A stretch of DNA of 64,000 bases from positions 558,001 through 622,000 of the forward strand of contig NZ_QQNB01000001.1 of NCBI RefSeq assembly GCF_003345355.1, given 5' to 3'. Both the position numbers and the translations under genes were made by a program. Origin of the DNA: Sphingomonas aracearum. GTDB lineage: Bacteria; Pseudomonadota; Alphaproteobacteria; Sphingomonadales; Sphingomonadaceae. Shown in pieces: positions 8,582 through 16,847 of the stretch (within the stretch, counting starts at the first letter, position 1; each line of letters starts with the position of its first letter). The notes under the pieces are model-generated. The model was not told the origin of the DNA, ran no database searches, and saw only the letters and a list, made by a program, of their open reading frames with translations.

Positions 8582-9844
8582 ATGACCGAAACCGGCCTCC
8601 AGCCCGAGACCCTGCCCGCCGACCCCGCCCCGCTCGCGCCGGAACGCGACCTGATGAGCAAGTTCGACCCGCTGATCGCCGAGCGGCAGGCGCTGCTCGA
8701 CAGCGGCGTGACCGATCCGTTCGCGATCGTGATGGACGAGGTGCGCTCGCCGACCGAGGCGGTCATCAAGGGCCGCGAGACGATCCTGCTGGGCACCTAC
8801 AATTACATGGGCATGACGTTCGACCCGGACGTGATCGCCGCCGGCCACGCCGCGCTGGACCAGTTCGGTTCGGGCACCAACGGCAGCCGGATGCTCAACG
8901 GCACCTTCCGCGACCACATGGAAGTGGAGCAGGCGCTGCGCGACTTCTATGGCGTATCGGGCGCGATCGTGTTCTCGACCGGCTACATGGCCAATCTCGG
9001 CATGATCTCCACGCTCGCCGGCAAGGGCGAGTATGTGATCCTCGACGCCGACAGCCACGCCTCGATCTATGACGGCTGCAAGCAGGGTTATGCTGAGGTC
9101 GTGCGCTTCCGCCACAACGACGTGAACGACCTGGACAAGCGGCTCGGCCGCCTGCCGAAGGAGGCGGGCAAGCTCGTCGTGCTGGAGGGCGTCTATTCGA
9201 TGCTCGGCGACGTCGCGCCGCTGCGCGAGATGGTCGCCGTCGCCAAGAAGCACGGCGCGATGGTGCTGTCGGACGAGGCGCATTCCATGGGCTTCTACGG
9301 CCCCAACGGGCGCGGCGTGTACGAGGACCAGGGGCTGGAAAGGGATGTCGACTTCGTCGTCGGCACCTTTTCCAAGTCGGTCGGCACGGTGGGCGGCTTC
9401 TGCGTGTCCAACCATCCGAAGTTCGAGGCGATCCGGCTCGCCTGCCGCCCGTACATCTTCACCGCCTCGCTGCCCCCGAGCGTGGTCGCGACTGCCGCGG
9501 CTTCCATCCGCAAGTTGATGACGGCGGAGAAGAAGCGCGCGCAGCTGTGGGAAAACGCTCGCAAGCTCCATGGCGGGCTGACCGCGATGGGCTTCAGGCT
9601 CGGCACCGCGCAGTGCGAGAGTGCGATCGTGGCGGTGATCCTGGAGGATCAGGAACAGGCCGCGGCGATGTGGCAGGCGCTGCTCGACGGCGGGCTGTAC
9701 GTGAACATGGCGCGCCCGCCCGCGACGCCGGCGGGCACGTTCCTGCTGCGCTGCTCGCTGTGCGCGGAACATACGCCCGCGCAGATCGACCGCGTGCTGG
9801 GCATGTTCGAGGCGGCAGGGCGCGCGGTGGGCGTCCTGGCTTGA
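8582..9844 (+). CDS. spt: serine palmitoyltransferase
   Basis: The 420-residue protein is a PLP-dependent alpha-oxoamine synthase that condenses serine with palmitoyl-thioester to 3-ketodihydrosphingosine, the committed step of sphingolipid synthesis. It carries YNYMGM, FGSGTNGSRMLNGT, DADSHASIYDG, DEAHSMGFYG and GTFSKSVGTVGG. The lysine of that last motif is residue 265, the same number as the PLP lysine of the Sphingomonas paucimobilis enzyme, which is also 420 residues long. The soluble bacterial form lacks the membrane segment of the eukaryotic enzyme. The dedicated ACP lies upstream, separated by a palindromic element. Confidence 0.96.
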   Translation: MTETGLQPETLPADPAPLAPERDLMSKFDPLIAERQALLDSGVTDPFAIVMDEVRSPTEAVIKGRETILLGTYNYMGMTFDPDVIAAGHAALDQFGSGTNGSRMLNGTFRDHMEVEQALRDFYGVSGAIVFSTGYMANLGMISTLAGKGEYVILDADSHASIYDGCKQGYAEVVRFRHNDVNDLDKRLGRLPKEAGKLVVLEGVYSMLGDVAPLREMVAVAKKHGAMVLSDEAHSMGFYGPNGRGVYEDQGLERDVDFVVGTFSKSVGTVGGFCVSNHPKFEAIRLACRPYIFTASLPPSVVATAAASIRKLMTAEKKRAQLWENARKLHGGLTAMGFRLGTAQCESAIVAVILEDQEQAAAMWQALLDGGLYVNMARPPATPAGTFLLRCSLCAEHTPAQIDRVLGMFEAAGRAVGVLA

Positions 9845-9882
9845 GCCTTTCCACGAATCGGCCTCTGCGTTAAGACGGCGCC

Positions 9883-11844
9883 ATGAGCGGGAATGAGGGC
9901 GCACCCGATGCCTTGGGCGCGGCCCCGGGGGGGCCGGACGCCCGCTGGCGCACCACCGCGCTGGTGGCACTGGCGGTGCTGGCGGCGGCGGTGCTGGTCG
10001 CGCTGGTCGTCACCCTCGCCTCCGCCAGCCGGCAGCGCGACCGGGCGCTGACCGCGCAGACCCACAGCTTCGGCGTGATGATCCTCGCCCGCTCGCTGTC
10101 GGGCACCATCGCCCGGTCCGAGGCGTCGCTGGGCCGCTACGTGGTGAGCGGGGACAAGGCGCTGGGCCGGCGCTATTCCGACCAGTGGACGCTGGCCGAC
10201 ACCCAGCTGACGCAGCTTGCCCGCGTGACCGGCGACAACCCGGAACAACAGGCGCTGCTGGCGGACCTGCGGCGCGCTTATGAACAGCGCGGCGCCGAGC
10301 TGGCCACGGTGGCGCTGAGCACCAGCTACCGCAAGAACCAGCAGGCCTATGCCCGCTTCTACAAGGCGGGCCGCTCGCCGTCGCTGGACGCCATCGACAA
10401 GGGGCTGCAGCGGATCATCGACAGCGAGCGCGAGCTGCTTTCCGCTCGCAGCACGGTGGCCGCGCGCACGGTGGCGCGCGCCAACGCGCTGGCCAAGGTG
10501 CTGGCCGTCTTCGGCTCGCTGCTGGTGGTCGGCGCGGTGGCGCTCGGCTGGCTGACCACCAGGGCGATCGGCGAGCGTGCGCATGCCGAACACGAGGCGG
10601 CGCTGGAGCGGGAGCGTGCCGCCGAGCTGGAGGCGGCGGTGGCCCGGGCAACGGCCGAGCTGCGCGAACAGGAGGCCAAGCTCCGCCAGGTGCAGAAGAT
10701 GGACGCGGTCGGCCAGCTGACCGGCGGCATCGCGCACGATTTCAACAACATGCTGGCGGTGGTGCTGGGCGGGCTGGAACTGTCGCGGCGGCAGCTGCAC
10801 AGCGACCCGGCGGGCGCCGCGCGCCACCTCGACAGCGCCACCGAAGGCGCGAACCGCGCCGCCGCGCTGACCCGCCGCCTGCTCGCCTTTTCCCGCGAGG
10901 AGCCGCTGAAGCTGGAGCCGATCGCGCCGGGCGCGCTGATCTCCGGCATGCGCGACCTGCTCGACCGGACGCTGGGCGACACGATCACCGTCTCCACCCC
11001 CGACAGCAGCGACGGGTGGCAATTGTGCGCGGACCGGCACCAGCTGGAAAACGCCATCCTCAACCTGGCGGTGAATGCGCGCGACGCGATGGACGGGCGC
11101 GGCGCGCTGGAGGTGGCGACCGGCCGGCGGGCGCTGGCGGCGGGCGAGATCGGCAGTTGCGCGGCGGGCGACTATGTCACCGTGGCCGTGACCGACACCG
11201 GATGCGGCATGGCGCCGGATGTGCTGGAGCGCGTGTTCGAGCCGTTCTTCACCACCAAGCCGGCGGGCAAGGGCACCGGCCTGGGGCTGAGCCAGGCCTT
11301 TGCCTTTGTTCGCCAGGCGCAAGGCGAACTGGCGATCCGCTCCGCGCCGGGCGCGGGGACCACCGTCACCCTCTACCTGCCCCGCTTCGTGGCGGCGCCC
11401 AGGGTGGAGGCGGTGCCCGCGGTGCCGGTGGCGGCGGCGCCCCCGCTGTCCGCGCTGGACGTGCTGGTGGTGGAGGACGACCCGCGCGTGCTGGCCGCGA
11501 CGCTGGGCGCGCTGGAGGAGCTCGGCCACCGCGCGCATGGCTGCGACGATCCGCTGAAGGCGCCCGCCCTGCTGGCCGACCTGCCGCAGGTGGAGCTGAT
11601 CGTGTCCGACGTGCTGATGCCGGGGCAGACCGGCCCGGAGATGGTGGCGGGCCTGCGCGACACGCACGGCCATGTCGCCGTGCTGTTCGTCACCGGCTTT
11701 GCCGGCGAGGCGGGCGGCGAGGCCGAGTTCGGCGGCCACCATGTCCTGCGGAAGCCCTATACGCTGGCCGGGCTGGAACGCGCGATCGGCCAGGCGCTGG
11801 CCGCCGACCGCCCCGCCCCGCCGCACAGCATCGCGGCCGAGTGA
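9883..11844 (+). CDS. hybrid sensor histidine kinase with CHASE3 domain and receiver
   Basis: The 653-residue protein has a transmembrane segment near residues 25-47, a periplasmic CHASE3-type four-helix region (about 48-195), a second membrane segment (about 205-225), a coiled coil, a HisKA domain with the phospho-acceptor in GGIAHDFNN (His285), an HATPase domain with N box NLAVNARDAM, G1 VTDTGCGM and G2 GTGLGLS, and a C-terminal receiver with Asp576 in VSDVLMPG. It should autophosphorylate and pass phosphate to its own receiver. No separate response regulator is adjacent. It lies between spt and lptF, so an envelope signal is possible, but that is only context. Confidence 0.92.
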   Translation: MSGNEGAPDALGAAPGGPDARWRTTALVALAVLAAAVLVALVVTLASASRQRDRALTAQTHSFGVMILARSLSGTIARSEASLGRYVVSGDKALGRRYSDQWTLADTQLTQLARVTGDNPEQQALLADLRRAYEQRGAELATVALSTSYRKNQQAYARFYKAGRSPSLDAIDKGLQRIIDSERELLSARSTVAARTVARANALAKVLAVFGSLLVVGAVALGWLTTRAIGERAHAEHEAALERERAAELEAAVARATAELREQEAKLRQVQKMDAVGQLTGGIAHDFNNMLAVVLGGLELSRRQLHSDPAGAARHLDSATEGANRAAALTRRLLAFSREEPLKLEPIAPGALISGMRDLLDRTLGDTITVSTPDSSDGWQLCADRHQLENAILNLAVNARDAMDGRGALEVATGRRALAAGEIGSCAAGDYVTVAVTDTGCGMAPDVLERVFEPFFTTKPAGKGTGLGLSQAFAFVRQAQGELAIRSAPGAGTTVTLYLPRFVAAPRVEAVPAVPVAAAPPLSALDVLVVEDDPRVLAATLGALEELGHRAHGCDDPLKAPALLADLPQVELIVSDVLMPGQTGPEMVAGLRDTHGHVAVLFVTGFAGEAGGEAEFGGHHVLRKPYTLAGLERAIGQALAADRPAPPHSIAAE

Positions 11845-11967
11845 GCGGACGAACGGCCTTCCGCACCCCACAGGATTTCGGCATGATGGGTGGCGCTGCG
11901 CTTTTCCGCCGCCTATAGCCGTGCCCCACCGTTCCCGCGCCTCCAGCGAAGGTTTGCGTCCCGCCGC

Positions 11968-13170
11968 ATGAAGTCGATCGATCGCTACATGGCCCGGCTG
12001 ATCGCGGTGCCGTTGTTCGTCACGCTGCTGATCGCGGCGATGCTGCTGATCCTGGACCGGATCCGCATCCTGCTCGACTTCGTGGCGAGCGAGGGCGGGC
12101 CGGTGAGCGTCGTGTGGAAGATGCTGGCCAACCTCCTGCCGGAATATCTCGGCCTGGGCATTCCGATCGGGCTGCTGCTCGGCATCCTGCTGGCGTTCCG
12201 GCGGCTGGCGACCTCGTCCGAGCTGGACGTGATGCGCGGCGTGGGGATGAGCTACACCCGCCTGCTGCGCGTTCCCTATATGTACGCGGTGCTGCTGGCG
12301 GCGGTGAACCTCGCGATCGTCGGCTATATCCAGCCCAAGGCGCGTTATTATTACGAGCAGCTGCGCTTCGAGCTGCGGACCGGCGCGCTGGGCGCCTCGA
12401 TCAAGGTGGGCGAGTTCACCCATTTCGGCGACCGCATGACGTTGCGCATCGAGCGGAGCCGCGAGGAGGGACGCAAGCTGTCGGGCATCTTCACCTATTA
12501 TGACGACAAGCAGGGCGGCTGGTATGCCGTCACGGCGCAGGGCGGCCAGTTCCTGGCGACCGACGATCCCGACACCATCATCTTCCGCCTGACCAACGGG
12601 CGGCTGGTCCATTCGGCCAAAGGCTTCGTGACGCCGCGCGTGCTGAGCTTCAGCCAGCACGACCTGCCGATCCCCCTGCCCAAATACGAGAATTTCCGCC
12701 GCCGCGGCGGGCGCAACCTGGAGCTGACATTGCCCGAACTGGCCAGGCTCGGCCATGACGGGACCAGCGAGGAGCTGCGCGACACCAGCCGCGCGGCCTT
12801 CCATTTCCGCCTGGTGGAGGTGGCGACGATGTTCCTCCTGCCGATGCTGGCGGTGGCGCTGGGCGTGCCGGCCAAGCGATCGAGCTCGGCCGTGGGCGTG
12901 ATGCTGGGCATCGTGATGCTGGTCGCCTTCCACAAGGTCAACGAATATGGCGAAAGCATCGCCGGGCTGGGCAAGATCAACCCGGTCGTGATGCTGTGGA
13001 CCCCGTTCACGCTGTTCGCGGCGCTGGTGCTGTGGATGTACTACCAGATCGCCTATGTCCCCGGCGGGCAGCCGATCGGCGCGCTGGAACGCGGCTTCGG
13101 CAAGCTGGGCAAGGTGCTCGGCCGGTTCCTGCCGAGCGCCCGGCGCCGGCGCGTGGAGAACGGCGCATGA
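11968..13170 (+). CDS. lptF: LPS export ABC transporter permease LptF
   Basis: The 400-residue inner-membrane protein has the LptF/LptG (YjgP/YjgQ) layout: three N-terminal membrane segments starting SIDRYMARLIAVPLFVTLL, a periplasmic beta-jellyroll domain (about 125-275) and three C-terminal segments. With LptG and LptB2 it extracts lipid from the inner membrane and passes it to LptC. I start at the ATG at 11968, which places the first segment at the N-terminus. Its stop overlaps the lptG start (ATGA). The neighbouring sphingolipid genes raise the question of which glycolipid it carries. Confidence 0.93.
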   Translation: MKSIDRYMARLIAVPLFVTLLIAAMLLILDRIRILLDFVASEGGPVSVVWKMLANLLPEYLGLGIPIGLLLGILLAFRRLATSSELDVMRGVGMSYTRLLRVPYMYAVLLAAVNLAIVGYIQPKARYYYEQLRFELRTGALGASIKVGEFTHFGDRMTLRIERSREEGRKLSGIFTYYDDKQGGWYAVTAQGGQFLATDDPDTIIFRLTNGRLVHSAKGFVTPRVLSFSQHDLPIPLPKYENFRRRGGRNLELTLPELARLGHDGTSEELRDTSRAAFHFRLVEVATMFLLPMLAVALGVPAKRSSSAVGVMLGIVMLVAFHKVNEYGESIAGLGKINPVVMLWTPFTLFAALVLWMYYQIAYVPGGQPIGALERGFGKLGKVLGRFLPSARRRRVENGA

Positions 13171-14264
13171 CCGCGCTGAACCTGTTCCCGTCGCGCACCG
13201 TCGCCATCTACATGGCGCGGATGTTCCTGGTGCGGACCTTTGCCATCCTGGCGGGGCTGGTGCTGGTGCTGCAGGCGCTGGACCTCTTGAGCCAGTCGGG
13301 CAACATCCTGGCCTATCCGGGCAATGGCGATGCGCAGGTCTGGCGCTATGTTTCGCTGCGCACGCCGGAGATCATCTCCACCTTCCTGCCCTTTTCCGTG
13401 CTGCTGGGCACGATCCTCACCTTTGTGACGATGAACCAGAACAGCGAGGTGATCGCGCTGAAGGCATCCGGCCTGTCGGCGCACCAGGTGCTGACGCCGC
13501 TGCTGCTGGCGAGCGTGGGCGTGGCGATCGTCTCCTTTGCCTTCAACGACCGGGTGGTGAGCCGCGCCTCGGCGACGCTGAACCAGTGGCAGAAAGTGAA
13601 TTACGGCCCCCTGCCGGTGGATCGCGGCGACCGGGCCAACGTATGGGTGCGCGACGGCGACGACCTGATCCAGGTCGGCCAGAGCCGCGGCCGCGGCGCC
13701 GCGACGCGCCTGTCGGACGTGGTGGTCTATGATCGCAACGGCGGCGCGCTGCGCGCGATCCTGCGCGCGCCGGCCGGCGTGAAGGTGGCGAACGGCTGGC
13801 GGATCGGGCCGGTCAGCCGCTTCGACGTGGTCGCCGGGCGGCTGGAGACGGTGCCCGGCATGGTGATCGCGAAGGACGTGCGGCCCGACCAGTTCACGCT
13901 GTCGAGCGTCGATCCCGATGGCCTGAGCTTCGGCGCGCTGCGCACGACCATCGCCGACCTGCGCGACGCCGGGCGGCCGACCAAGGCGCTGGAGGGCTCG
14001 CTGTGGCACAAATTGTCCAGCCCGCTGTCGGCGGTGCTGATGCCGCTGCTGGGCGCGGTGGCGGCGTTCGGGCTGGCGCGATCGGGGCAGCTGTTCCTGC
14101 GCGCGGCGATCGGCATGGCGCTGGGCTTCGCCTATTTCGTTGCCGACAATTTCGCGCTGGCGATGGGCAATATCGGCGCCTACCCGCCGTTCCTCGCCGC
14201 CTGGGCGCCGTTCCTGCTGTTCCTGCTGATCGGCGAGGCGGTGCTGGTACGGACGGAGGAATAG
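13167..14264 (+). CDS. lptG: LPS export ABC transporter permease LptG
   Basis: The 365-residue paralogue of LptF has the same topology: membrane segments near residues 15-35, 60-85 and 100-120, a periplasmic domain in the middle and three segments near the end. The conserved family start SRTVAIYMARMFLVRTFAI and the C-terminal HKLSSPLSAVLMPLLG are present. It is translationally coupled to lptF by an ATGA overlap. No lptB, lptA or lptC lies in the window. Confidence 0.93.
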   Translation: MTALNLFPSRTVAIYMARMFLVRTFAILAGLVLVLQALDLLSQSGNILAYPGNGDAQVWRYVSLRTPEIISTFLPFSVLLGTILTFVTMNQNSEVIALKASGLSAHQVLTPLLLASVGVAIVSFAFNDRVVSRASATLNQWQKVNYGPLPVDRGDRANVWVRDGDDLIQVGQSRGRGAATRLSDVVVYDRNGGALRAILRAPAGVKVANGWRIGPVSRFDVVAGRLETVPGMVIAKDVRPDQFTLSSVDPDGLSFGALRTTIADLRDAGRPTKALEGSLWHKLSSPLSAVLMPLLGAVAAFGLARSGQLFLRAAIGMALGFAYFVADNFALAMGNIGAYPPFLAAWAPFLLFLLIGEAVLVRTEE

Positions 14265-14366
14265 GCCGGCGAAGGCGCAGCCCTCGACTGACGACGCGGC
14301 TTTGCGTCCGGGTTGGGTGGAAAGCAGACCTTGTCCTTTGTCAGCGTCAGAGGCATCCTTCGCAGC

Positions 14367-14663
14367 ATGGCTCCCGCAGATATCGACGCTCTCCTCGAAG
14401 CTGTGCACGATGAAAAGAGCTTTGGCTCGTTCCTTCACGCCTTGGCGGCGGACTTTGAAGCTGATCGCGAGATGTTTGAAGCCGACCCGGAGCGCTACAA
14501 GTATTCGTCAGGGCCGCTCGGCTGGGAAGTTGGGACGGTTTCTGATTTTCTCTATGGCGCTGCGGCCGAAGCAAGTCGGCGGCCACCCTTAAGGCCGCAG
14601 GTTGCCGCCAATCCTTGGAAGCGTTGCGCCGAGATGCTGTATACCGCGAAGATCACGGAGTAG
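14367..14663 (+). CDS. small DUF7660-like protein
   Basis: This 98-residue soluble protein starts MAPADIDALLEAVHDEKSF and has the pattern FLHALAADFEADREMF, GPLGWEVGTVSDFL and NPWKRCAEMLY. That matches the small acidic family (DUF7660) often found as orphan genes or next to toxins as possible immunity proteins. Its GC content is clearly below that of its neighbours, which suggests horizontal acquisition. It stands alone after lptG, with no toxin gene beside it, and a repeat-rich non-coding island follows. The function is unknown. Confidence 0.65.
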   Translation: MAPADIDALLEAVHDEKSFGSFLHALAADFEADREMFEADPERYKYSSGPLGWEVGTVSDFLYGAAAEASRRPPLRPQVAANPWKRCAEMLYTAKITE

Positions 14664-14784
14664 TATCTCCTTCTGTCCGTCATTGACGCGTCAGGCTGGC
14701 GGAAGATTGGAGGTCCGTAAATGGGCGAGAGGGGACATTCGCTAGATCGGATGCCCCGATGCTTGCAAGCGCATTGCTTGCGAA

Positions 14785-14836
14785 GATCCCCCTCCACCAG
14801 CCTGTGGCTGGTCCCCTCCCCGTGCCGGGGAGGATA
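14785..14836. repeat. short double-hairpin repeat
   Basis: Two adjacent perfect hairpins occur: ACCAGCC/GGCTGGT (14796-14802 with 14806-14812) and CTCCCCG/CGGGGAG (14816-14822 with 14826-14832). Tandem hairpins of this kind, with a CCCTCCACCA..GGGGAGG theme, are a common intergenic repeat type in sphingomonads. Only one copy is visible in this window. Confidence 0.6.
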
Positions 14837-15243
14837 AACAGGAATAGCGGGCGCGCGCGTACGCGGCCCGTGGGAACGAGGGGAAAGGGATCGACCGGCG
14901 CGTCCTAGCCACGGTTTTGCACCCGGGGCTCGACGACTTTTGAGACACTCGCTACACTACGAAGCGTCGAGACTTCTTGTATCTGCCGGGTATCGGCGAC
15001 GCCCCCGGTACTCTGCCGCACCGGCTCTGGCATGGAAATTGAGTTGAACCGCTGTCACCGGTTCCGCTCGCCCTCCGGACGTCTTCAAACCTTCCCCGAC
15101 CCTGATGAACGGACATCCGACTTGTGTTCCCGGATGGCTCCGCGCCGGTCGATCGCCGGGCATGGTGCTTGTGACGGCACCACCACCGGCTGCTTTCGTC
15201 CAAACCCGCCGCAGGCCCTTACCGCGGTTCTGAACTGCTGCGG

Positions 15244-15272
15244 CGTATAGCCATATGGGTTCGTGTTGTCAA
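15244..15272 (-). promoter_or_regulatory. consensus-like sigma-70 promoter reading into a geneless region
   Basis: On the minus strand TTGACA (15272-15267) is followed after exactly 17 bp by TATACG (15249-15244). Transcription would start near 15237 and run leftwards through about 300 bp that hold no clear protein gene. The match is as good as any housekeeping promoter in the window. It may serve a small RNA or be a remnant of a lost gene. Confidence 0.5.
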
Positions 15273-15280
15273 GCTTCTTG

Positions 15281-15380
15281 TTCCCCGGCGGAGGCCGGGG
15301 TCCAGTTGGGGGCGGGTGGTTGGGGGTTCTCGCGCTATCACTCCGGCCTTCCCAGCTGGGCCCCGGCCTTCGCCGGGGAA
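15281..15380. repeat. 30-bp inverted repeat (TTCCCCGGCG family)
   Basis: Arms at 15281-15310 and 15351-15380 are inverted copies matching at 27 of 30 positions. Each arm contains its own palindrome (CCCCGGC..GCCGGGG). The 40-bp centre is not conserved. This is a REP- or BIME-like intergenic element, and the imperfect match suggests it is not recent. Confidence 0.85.
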
Positions 15381-15391
15381 CAGGGAGGGTG

Positions 15392-15586
15392 GGTTCACGC
15401 GGAGGCGCGGAGGAGGTTTCGTGTCGGGAGAGCGGGTGGGCGCCTCATCGCTTTTCTGACGCGCTTTGCGCGTCGACTCCCCTCTCCCTCTCTGCGCCTC
15501 TGCGCCTCCGCGTGAACAAACCTTCTTCGCGTCTTCGCGTCTTCGCGTCTTCGCGTGAGCAAACCTTGCTCCGCCTCCGCGTGAAC
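15392..15586. repeat. GTTCACGCGGAGGCG inverted/direct repeats with tandem CTTCGCGT octamers
   Basis: GGTTCACGCGGAGGCGCGGAGG (15392-15413, split here as GGTTCACGCGG and AGGCGCGGAGG) has an inverted partner CGCCTCCGCGTGAAC near 15503-15517. A direct copy of that partner lies near 15572-15586. Between the last two are four perfect tandem copies of CTTCGCGT (15525-15556). The order suggests that replication slippage acted on an older inverted repeat. The octamer array is too short and lacks spacers, so it is not CRISPR. Confidence 0.8.
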
Positions 15587-15612
15587 TACTCCCGCGCTCG
15601 AAGGCCCGCCGA

Positions 15613-16704
15613 TCAGCGCCCGCGCGCGAGCGTGCTGCGGGTGATGCGGAGCATCAGGCCGCTGGCGCTCTTGTAGCTCGCCTTGTGGAATGGCGAGCTG
15701 GGGTCCAGCGCGGCCGACAGGCGGCGGTGCGCTTCGCCGAGCGAATGGTAGGGCAGCGACGGCAGCAGATGGTGCAGTGCGTGATAGCGCAGGCCCACCG
15801 GCGCCCAGAGCATCGGCAGATAGCCCGGCGGCGGCACGTTCACCGAGTCGAGATACTGCGCGGTGACGCTCATCTGCTCGCCCTCGTTCTTCCACAGGTG
15901 CGCGACCAGCGTGCGCACCTGGTTCATCACCGCCACCACGGAGAAGATCGCCATGCCGATCAGAAACGCCCGCAGCGACACCGTGCCGGTGGCGACCAGC
16001 GCCAGCAGCGCGATCGCCCACACGCTGGCGGCGGCCTCCACCCGCACCCAGCGGCGCGCGTCCTCGCCCTCCGGCAGGCGGCGGCGGAAATGCGGGTTGA
16101 TCGCCAGCGCCGAATAGCGCTCCACCACCACCCGGCGGAAGCCCGGCACCACCAGCGACAGCGGCGACAGGATGCCGAAGCGGATCAGCAGCCCCGCCGG
16201 CGCCAGCGCGGACACGAGAATGAACAGCGGCAGCGTCCACGGCTTCATCAGCGCGAGCGGCAGGTACTCGGGATCCTCCGACGTGCCGTAGCGCGTCTTG
16301 ACGTGGTGCAGGTTGTGCACGCCCTCGTACATGAAGCTGGGCGTCAGCATCGGCACGCCGACCAGCGCGTTCCAGCCGGCGCGGAAGTGCGGCAGCGCGC
16401 CGTTCTTCAGGTGGCTGATCTCGTGAATGAAGCTGATGGCGCGGTAGAGCGCCAGTGCGGAAACGATGCCGGCGACGATCGCGACCGCCGTCGAGGCGGT
16501 GGTCGCCGCGAGCACCAACGCGGCATAGCCGATGGCCGCCGAGCCGATCATGTCCGCCCAGTAGAGGGCGGGACGAGGCCGGATCAGGTCGCGGGTAAGC
16601 TCGGCCGCCGCGCGCAGCATGGCCTTGTCGTCGGCGAGGCGCGACGGAACCACGCGCGGCGTGGCCGCGGCGTGCTGGCGATCAAGGGCGAAGGTCGTGT
16701 CCAT
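15613..16704 (-). CDS. membrane fatty acid desaturase
   Basis: The 363-residue membrane protein has the three histidine boxes of PF00487 desaturases: HEISHLK, HNLHH (in GVHNLHHVKT) and HALHH. These bind the di-iron centre. Hydrophobic segments alternate with the boxes. The substrate may be a phospholipid acyl chain or, given the divergent ceramide synthase candidate, a sphingolipid chain. I use the ATG at 16704. Another ATG at 16716 adds four residues, and neither has a clear ribosome site. The divergent gene begins 143 bp away. Confidence 0.88.
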   Translation of the reverse strand: MDTTFALDRQHAAATPRVVPSRLADDKAMLRAAAELTRDLIRPRPALYWADMIGSAAIGYAALVLAATTASTAVAIVAGIVSALALYRAISFIHEISHLKNGALPHFRAGWNALVGVPMLTPSFMYEGVHNLHHVKTRYGTSEDPEYLPLALMKPWTLPLFILVSALAPAGLLIRFGILSPLSLVVPGFRRVVVERYSALAINPHFRRRLPEGEDARRWVRVEAAASVWAIALLALVATGTVSLRAFLIGMAIFSVVAVMNQVRTLVAHLWKNEGEQMSVTAQYLDSVNVPPPGYLPMLWAPVGLRYHALHHLLPSLPYHSLGEAHRRLSAALDPSSPFHKASYKSASGLMLRITRSTLARGR

Positions 16705-16847
16705 GGCTCGGTCCATTGCCCGGATATAGTGGCGAGAGGATGGCGATGACAGGTGTGACTGCGGCGGCAACATGACGGAAACGTCACTCGCCATGATCGA
16801 CCCGCTCGGTTAGGAAACGCGCCACCGTTCGATCAGGGAACCCGTAC

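Larger units (their letters stand above)
14664..15612. other. gene-poor repeat island between the DUF7660-like gene and the desaturase
   Basis: I see no convincing protein gene in these 949 bp. The left part holds a GGACATTCGCTAG motif and a double hairpin (14785-14836). The middle (about 14940-15240) is non-repetitive and is read leftwards by a strong-looking promoter at 15244-15272. The right part is built of inverted repeats (15281-15380, 15392-15516) and tandem octamers (15525-15556). A short minus-strand fragment starting PYGYTPQQFRTAVRACGG near 15255 may be a gene remnant, but I cannot assign it. Confidence 0.6.

Noticed and set aside
9649..12933. Open frame of more than 1,000 codons antisense to the kinase and lptF
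   Set aside because: It is Arg/His/Gln/Gly-rich with no domains and covers two well-supported genes on the other strand. It is a high-GC shadow.
14940..15240. tmRNA, SRP RNA or RNase P RNA in the geneless stretch
   Set aside because: I looked for the tRNA-like T-arm, the GGAAGGAAGCAGCC-type SRP loop and the RNase P GGAAAGTCC core and found none.
15525..15556. Tandem CTTCGCGT repeats as a possible CRISPR
   Set aside because: The units are 8 bp with no spacers and no cas genes are nearby, so this is a slippage array.
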